Made by a program: the position numbers and the translations under genes. The notes beneath the pieces are model-generated. The model did no database searches. It saw nothing but the letters and a program-made list of their open reading frames with translations, and was not told the DNA's origin. Positions 5,607-9,543 of a stretch of DNA of 9,543 nucleotides are shown here, in pieces. This DNA is from Pseudoselenomonas ruminantium (GTDB lineage Bacteria; Bacillota; Negativicutes; Selenomonadales; Selenomonadaceae): assembly GCA_002373045.1 (NCBI GenBank), contig DFHU01000015.1:16074-25616 (forward strand). Reading direction: 5' to 3'. Numbering within the stretch: position 1 is the stretch's first letter; each line of letters begins with the position of its first letter.

Positions 5607-5616
5607 CCTGTATAAT
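5589..5616 (+). promoter_or_regulatory. Sigma-A promoter of clpB
   Basis: TTGACT (5589-5594) and a perfect TATAAT (5611-5616) are separated by 16 bp. The start is near 5623, leaving a leader of about 47 nt. The -35 box lies inside the inverted repeat, so a protein bound there would block RNA polymerase. Confidence 0.8.
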
Positions 5617-5669
5617 AAGACTTAAAGATGATGATTGTAAGTTGACCGCGAAGTTACGGAGGAAATATT

Positions 5670-8243
5670 ATGGGACAGGAAAAATACACCGCAAAAACCA
5701 TGGCGGCTTTGCAGGCTGCCCAGCAGATGGCGGCGATGCGCTACCATCAGGAAATCACTTCCCTGCATGTGCTGTTGGCACTGGCCAAGGAGCCGGAAGG
5801 ACTCCTGACGGATATCTTTAATGAATGCAAGACGGACTTGCCGATGCTCAAAGCCCGTTTGGAACAGGAACTGGGCAAGATTCCGAGTGTTCGGGGCACC
5901 GACCGCCTTTCCATGGGCATGGATATGGTGCGCGTACTAGCAAGGGCCGAGGAATTTGCTAAATCCATGAAGGACGATTACCTTTCCACGGAACATTTGC
6001 TTTTAGGTCTGGCCGAAGATGGCAGCAGTGATGTGCAGTCCATCTGCAAGGAATTTAAGCTGACCAAGAGTAATATTCAAGGTGCCATCAAAAAATACCG
6101 CAAGCAGAATGTCACGAGCGAGAATCCCGAAGAAGGCTATAAGTCGCTGGAAAAATTTGGCAGGGATTTGACCGCAGCCGCGCGGCAGGGAAAACTTGAC
6201 CCGGTAATTGGTCGTGACGAGGAAATCCGCCGTACGATTGAAATTCTCTCCCGCCGCACGAAGAATAACCCGGTATTGATTGGTGAACCGGGCGTAGGCA
6301 AGACGGCGATTGTCGAAGGGCTGGCCCGCCGCATTGTGGCCGGGGATGTGCCGGAATCGCTGAAAAACAAGACTCTTTATTCGCTGGATATGGGCTCTCT
6401 GATTGCTGGCGCAAAATTCCGCGGTGAATTCGAGGAACGCTTGAAGGCAGTACTCAATGAAATCGTCAAATCGGATGGGCAGATTCTGCTCTTTATCGAC
6501 GAAGTACACACGGTTGTCGGTGCCGGTGCCGCCGAAGGCGCTATGGATGCGGGCAACCTCTTGAAGCCCATGATGGCTCGTGGGGAGCTGCGCTGCATTG
6601 GTGCGACAACCCTCAACGAATACCGCAAGTATATCGAAAAGGATACGGCTTTGGAGCGCCGCTTCCAGCCGGTAATGGTCGGCCAGCCCAGTGTGGAAGA
6701 TACGATTTCCATTCTGCGTGGCCTCAAAGAACGCTATGAAGTACATCATGGTGTGCGCATCCGCGATGCGGCGCTGGTTTCGGCAGCAGTTCTGTCTGAC
6801 CGCTATATTTCCGACCGCTTCCTGCCGGATAAAGCCATTGACCTTGTGGATGAAGCAGCCGCCAAACTGCGTACAGAAATCGAATCCATGCCGGCACCGA
6901 TTGACGAAATCCGCCGCAAAATCATGCAGCTTGAAATCGAAGAACAGGCCCTGAAGAAGGAAACGGACGCATCTTCACAGGAAAAACTGGCGGAAATCAC
7001 GGCGGAAAAAGCCGATTTGCAGGCGCAGGAAAACACGCTCAAAGCCCAATGGGATAGCGAAAAGCAGGCCATTTTGCGCGTGCGGGCCATCAAGAAGGAA
7101 ATCGACGAGGTTAACAGTCAGATGGAAAGCGCGGAACGTGCCTATGACCTCAACCGCCTGTCGGAACTCAAATACGGCAAACTCCCGCAGCTGCAGCAGC
7201 AGTTAAAGGAGGAAGAGGAAAAAATCGCCGCCCGTGCCCAGGGCGAAACCCTGCTCAAAGAAGAAGTGGGCGAGGAAGATATTGCCAAGGTCATCAGCCG
7301 CTGGACGGGGATTCCCGTCAGCAAGATGCTCACGGGTGAACGGGAAAAACTCATTCATCTCGAAGATGTGCTCCATGAGCGCGTAGTCGGCCAGGATGAA
7401 GCGGTCAAGGCTGTCAGCGAAGCCATCCTGCGTGCCCGTGCGGGCATCAAAGACCCCAACCGTCCGATTGGTTCCTTTATCTTCCTTGGCCCGACGGGCG
7501 TAGGCAAGACGGAACTGGCCAAGACGCTGGCCGAAGCGCTCTTTGATGATGAGCGCAGCATGATTCGCATTGATATGAGCGAATATATGGAAAAACACAG
7601 CGTGGCTCGCCTTATCGGTGCGCCTCCGGGATATGTGGGGTATGATGAAGGTGGCCAGCTCACCGAAGCGGTGCGCCGTCGTCCCTACAGCGTTATCCTG
7701 CTCGATGAAATCGAAAAGGCACATCGTGATGTGTTCAATGTGTTGCTGCAGATTCTCGATGATGGCCGCCTGACCGATGGCAAGGGCCGCGTGGTGAACT
7801 TCAAGAATACGGTTATCATTATGACCAGTAACTTGGGTTCCCACGAAATCCTCAACAAGGATTATGAAGAAGCCCAGACAGCGGTCAAGGATATCCTCAA
7901 GGATTATTTCCGTCCGGAATTCTTGAACCGTGTGGATGATATCATCGTGTTCAAGGCTTTGGCCAAGGAACAGGTGAAGAATATCGCCGGTATTCTGCTG
8001 AAAGCACTGGGCGAACGGCTGGAACGTCAGGTCAAAATCACCCTGGGCTGGAATGAAGATGCCCTTACGGCGCTGGCTGACCAGGGCTTTGACCCCAACT
8101 TTGGGGCAAGACCTCTGCGCCGCCTGCTGGTGCATACGGTGGAAACGGCACTGTCCAAGGCCATTATCCGCGGGGAAGTGCAGGAAGGCGATACCGTGAA
8201 TATTGGGTTTGCTGATGGGGAGTTTACGTTTCAAACTGCATAA
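5670..8243 (+). CDS. clpB: ClpB, Hsp100 disaggregase
   Basis: This ATP-driven hexameric chaperone pulls polypeptides out of aggregates together with DnaK/DnaJ/GrpE in the cytoplasm. The order is: N-domain with two Clp_N repeats (about 1-145); NBD1 with Walker A GEPGVGKT (205-212) and Walker B Asp277-Glu278; a long charged coiled-coil middle domain (about 395-525), which marks ClpB rather than ClpA/ClpC; NBD2 with GPTGVGKT (607-614) and Asp679-Glu680; then the GARPLRR sensor-2 segment. GYVGYDEGG is the second pore loop. The first reads AGAKFRGEFEER, with Phe where E. coli has Tyr. No ClpP-binding IGL/IGF loop is seen. The length, 857 residues, matches E. coli ClpB. GGAGG (5658-5662) lies 7 nt before the ATG. 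The promoter lies in a heat-shock-like operator. No truncation is seen. Confidence 0.97.
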   Translation: MGQEKYTAKTMAALQAAQQMAAMRYHQEITSLHVLLALAKEPEGLLTDIFNECKTDLPMLKARLEQELGKIPSVRGTDRLSMGMDMVRVLARAEEFAKSMKDDYLSTEHLLLGLAEDGSSDVQSICKEFKLTKSNIQGAIKKYRKQNVTSENPEEGYKSLEKFGRDLTAAARQGKLDPVIGRDEEIRRTIEILSRRTKNNPVLIGEPGVGKTAIVEGLARRIVAGDVPESLKNKTLYSLDMGSLIAGAKFRGEFEERLKAVLNEIVKSDGQILLFIDEVHTVVGAGAAEGAMDAGNLLKPMMARGELRCIGATTLNEYRKYIEKDTALERRFQPVMVGQPSVEDTISILRGLKERYEVHHGVRIRDAALVSAAVLSDRYISDRFLPDKAIDLVDEAAAKLRTEIESMPAPIDEIRRKIMQLEIEEQALKKETDASSQEKLAEITAEKADLQAQENTLKAQWDSEKQAILRVRAIKKEIDEVNSQMESAERAYDLNRLSELKYGKLPQLQQQLKEEEEKIAARAQGETLLKEEVGEEDIAKVISRWTGIPVSKMLTGEREKLIHLEDVLHERVVGQDEAVKAVSEAILRARAGIKDPNRPIGSFIFLGPTGVGKTELAKTLAEALFDDERSMIRIDMSEYMEKHSVARLIGAPPGYVGYDEGGQLTEAVRRRPYSVILLDEIEKAHRDVFNVLLQILDDGRLTDGKGRVVNFKNTVIIMTSNLGSHEILNKDYEEAQTAVKDILKDYFRPEFLNRVDDIIVFKALAKEQVKNIAGILLKALGERLERQVKITLGWNEDALTALADQGFDPNFGARPLRRLLVHTVETALSKAIIRGEVQEGDTVNIGFADGEFTFQTA

Positions 8244-8271
8244 TTAAGGTTCGGTTTACATCGTAGTGATA

Positions 8272-8368
8272 AGACGCCCGGTGACCGGTAATACCTTTCC
8301 TTCGCCATAGACAGGCTTGTCAAAAGCTGCGGAAAACATTACCGGCCCACACGGGCTTTATTGCGTCT
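8272..8368 (+). other. Long irregular hairpin downstream of clpB
   Basis: Nested complementary arms occur in order: AGACGC (8272-8277) with GCGTCT (8363-8368), CCCG with CGGG (near 8277 and 8352), perfect CCGGTAAT/ATTACCGG (8285-8292 with 8338-8345), TTTCC/GGAAA (8296-8300 with 8331-8335), and apical GACA-GGCT-TGTC. GCCC-ACAC-GGGC followed by TTTATT at the 3' side could end clpB transcription weakly. It may be a terminator region, a structured RNA, or a copy of the repeat seen at 4680-4754. I recognise no named RNA family. Confidence 0.45.
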
Positions 8369-8594
8369 CCCTGTTTTGGTCTTTATACCGTAAACGCTAT
8401 GACTGCTCGTATGGCCGAGGGATTTATCGATATAAGGATATTTCCGCATCTATGCAGTTCAAGCGCGTGTGGTAACTTACAGGCTGTTTCTGTTATTGAT
8501 TATGCAGGAGTGGCGGACTTTCTTGTAGAATATTATATGTCTATGAATGGAAATTTAGATAAAGTGATCAGGCATAAAATGGGGAGGATTTTGT
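8369..8594. other. Intergenic stretch before the HAD gene, nothing firm seen
   Basis: The 226 bases ahead of the last gene hold no convincing ORF. A 68-codon frame from 8399 lacks an SD and overlaps the next start. TAGAAT/TATTAT boxes (8526-8536) could be a -10 for the HAD gene, but no matching -35 was found. GTAAAC (8390-8395) complements GTTTAC (8254-8259) outside the hairpin. Confidence 0.3.
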
Positions 8595-9543
8595 ATGAAA
8601 TGTAAAAAAATGTGTACCGCTGTTTTGGCCGTAACTTTGAGCCTTGGTTTTATGGCAGAGGTTCCTTGCACCGAGGCGATGTCGCGGTCAGAAATCGCGC
8701 AGATTTCCGTGAATAAAAAGGGCAGCAACTTCCAGTATTGGAATAAGGACGCAGCATCTTATCAGGCGTTGGTTTCCTATGTGAAGGATGTCACCAATCC
8801 GAAGAGCAAGAATTTCATTCCCGTGGAAGACCGCATTGCCACTTATGATATGGACGGGACTTTTCTCTGTGAGACAGCTCCTTATTATTTTGATGGCATG
8901 TTGTTTATCGACCGGGCCGTCAACGACAAGAACTATAAGGCATCCCCGGCGGACAGGGAATTTGCCTTGGGGCTGGAACGGTTTATTCGCAGCAAGGACG
9001 CCGGGGACAAGCTTGGCAGCAGTGCACCGCATCAGGCAGCTGTGTTTGAGGGGATGAACTATCCTGAGTATACGGCCTACGTGCGGAATTTCATGGAAAC
9101 TCCGGTGGAGGGCTTGAGCAACTTGAAGTGGGGCGAGGCGTTTTACCTGCCCATGGTGGAAACCATCCAATACCTGCAAAATAATGGCTTCCAGGTGTAT
9201 GTGGTTTCAGGTTCTGAGCGGCAGTTGGTGCGCGTTCTCGTTTGTGATGCCCTGCATATCCCGGAAAATCACATCATCGGTACCGATATCGAAATAAAAG
9301 CAGACCATCAGGGGGACAAGAATGGGCTGGATTATGCCTACAAAAAGGGCGATTCGCTGGTTCGGGGAAAATTCGTCATCAAAAATCTGCAAATGAATAA
9401 AGTGCAGGCAATCGCCAGAGAAATTGGCAAGCAGCCGGTGCTGGCCTTTGGAAACTCCAGTGGTGATACCAGTATGCTGAACTACACGGTGAACAATAAT
9501 AAGTACAAGAGTGCGGCGTTCTTCCTGCTGTGTGATGATTTGG
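8595..9543 (+). CDS. Exported HAD-superfamily phosphatase, 3' end outside the window
   Basis: This is a probable phosphomonoesterase of the haloacid dehalogenase superfamily, using an aspartyl-phosphate intermediate. All four motifs are visible: motif I Asp85-x-Asp87-Gly-Thr in YDMDGTF, motif II Ser205 in VVSGS, motif III Lys269 in NKVQAI, and motif IV GNSSGD (286-291) with Asp291. The motif I-II interval of about 115 residues leaves room for a helical C1-type cap. GNSxxD resembles the phosphoserine-phosphatase-like subgroup. The first 28 residues (basic head, hydrophobic core, AxA-like end near TEA) are a Sec signal, so it acts outside the cytoplasm. That is unusual for this subgroup and suggests phosphate scavenging; the substrate is unknown. 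GGGGAGG (8581-8587) is 7 nt before the ATG. The frame is open to the window's last base. Confidence 0.85.
   Translation, partial: MKCKKMCTAVLAVTLSLGFMAEVPCTEAMSRSEIAQISVNKKGSNFQYWNKDAASYQALVSYVKDVTNPKSKNFIPVEDRIATYDMDGTFLCETAPYYFDGMLFIDRAVNDKNYKASPADREFALGLERFIRSKDAGDKLGSSAPHQAAVFEGMNYPEYTAYVRNFMETPVEGLSNLKWGEAFYLPMVETIQYLQNNGFQVYVVSGSERQLVRVLVCDALHIPENHIIGTDIEIKADHQGDKNGLDYAYKKGDSLVRGKFVIKNLQMNKVQAIAREIGKQPVLAFGNSSGDTSMLNYTVNNNKYKSAAFFLLCDDL

Noticed and set aside
7203..8234. Long minus-strand open frame (343 codons) opposite clpB
   Set aside because: It is an antisense shadow of the conserved clpB coding sequence, with no SD or recognisable domain.
8399..8605. 68-codon open frame ahead of the HAD gene
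   Set aside because: It has no ribosome binding site, an unremarkable composition, and its end overlaps the well-supported start at 8595.
9006..9017. GACAAGCTTGGC inside the HAD gene as a third copy of the apical palindrome
   Set aside because: It is not a full palindrome, not inside a hairpin, and is explained by coding sequence.

Overview
The window looks like an ordinary chromosomal segment of a low-to-mid-GC anaerobic Firmicute. A Selenomonas-like member of the Negativicutes is my best guess. Supporting signs are strong AGGAGG-type ribosome binding sites, sigma-A promoters of the TTGACA/TATAAT kind, a CtsR-heptad-like operator at clpB, a rubredoxin tail typical of anaerobes, and exported proteins with short Sec signals. 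The genus is an inference from gene style, not a database match. I see no insertion sequence, prophage, CRISPR array, tRNA or rRNA.

Left part (1-3581, all + strand). The window opens with the last 20 codons of a rubredoxin domain, closed by a terminator. Next come an exported nucleoside-hydrolase-like protein and a well-expressed malate dehydrogenase. The mdh gene has its own promoter, a perfect dyad at its transcription start and a strong terminator. A small unrecognised protein follows, with a flagellar sigma-28-like promoter. Beyond its stop codon the same frame encodes a short transmembrane-like stretch with no good start. tadA (tRNA adenosine deaminase) ends this part.

Middle part (3582-4794). 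The roughly 320-base gap before nagB is not empty. On the minus strand it holds a promoter, about 110 nt of RNA with two hairpins that each display UGGGGAAG, and an intrinsic terminator. I read this as an unlisted small RNA. A long inverted repeat with TGGTAT-type half-sites lies between the small RNA promoter and the nagB promoter. nagB (glucosamine-6-phosphate deaminase) is separated from the convergent next gene by a perfect 23-bp hairpin.

Right part (4795-9543). A minus-strand TPR-like protein is divergent from clpB. Between them is a 17-bp perfect inverted repeat made of four GTCA-containing heptads that overlaps the clpB -35 box. Behind clpB lies a long irregular hairpin that shares its base and apical palindrome with the nagB hairpin. 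The window ends inside an exported HAD-family phosphatase.

The genes do not form one pathway. They are mostly single-gene units, each with its own signals. The most interesting content is in the intergenic regions: the small RNA, the clpB operator, the sigma-28-like promoter and the paired hairpin elements.
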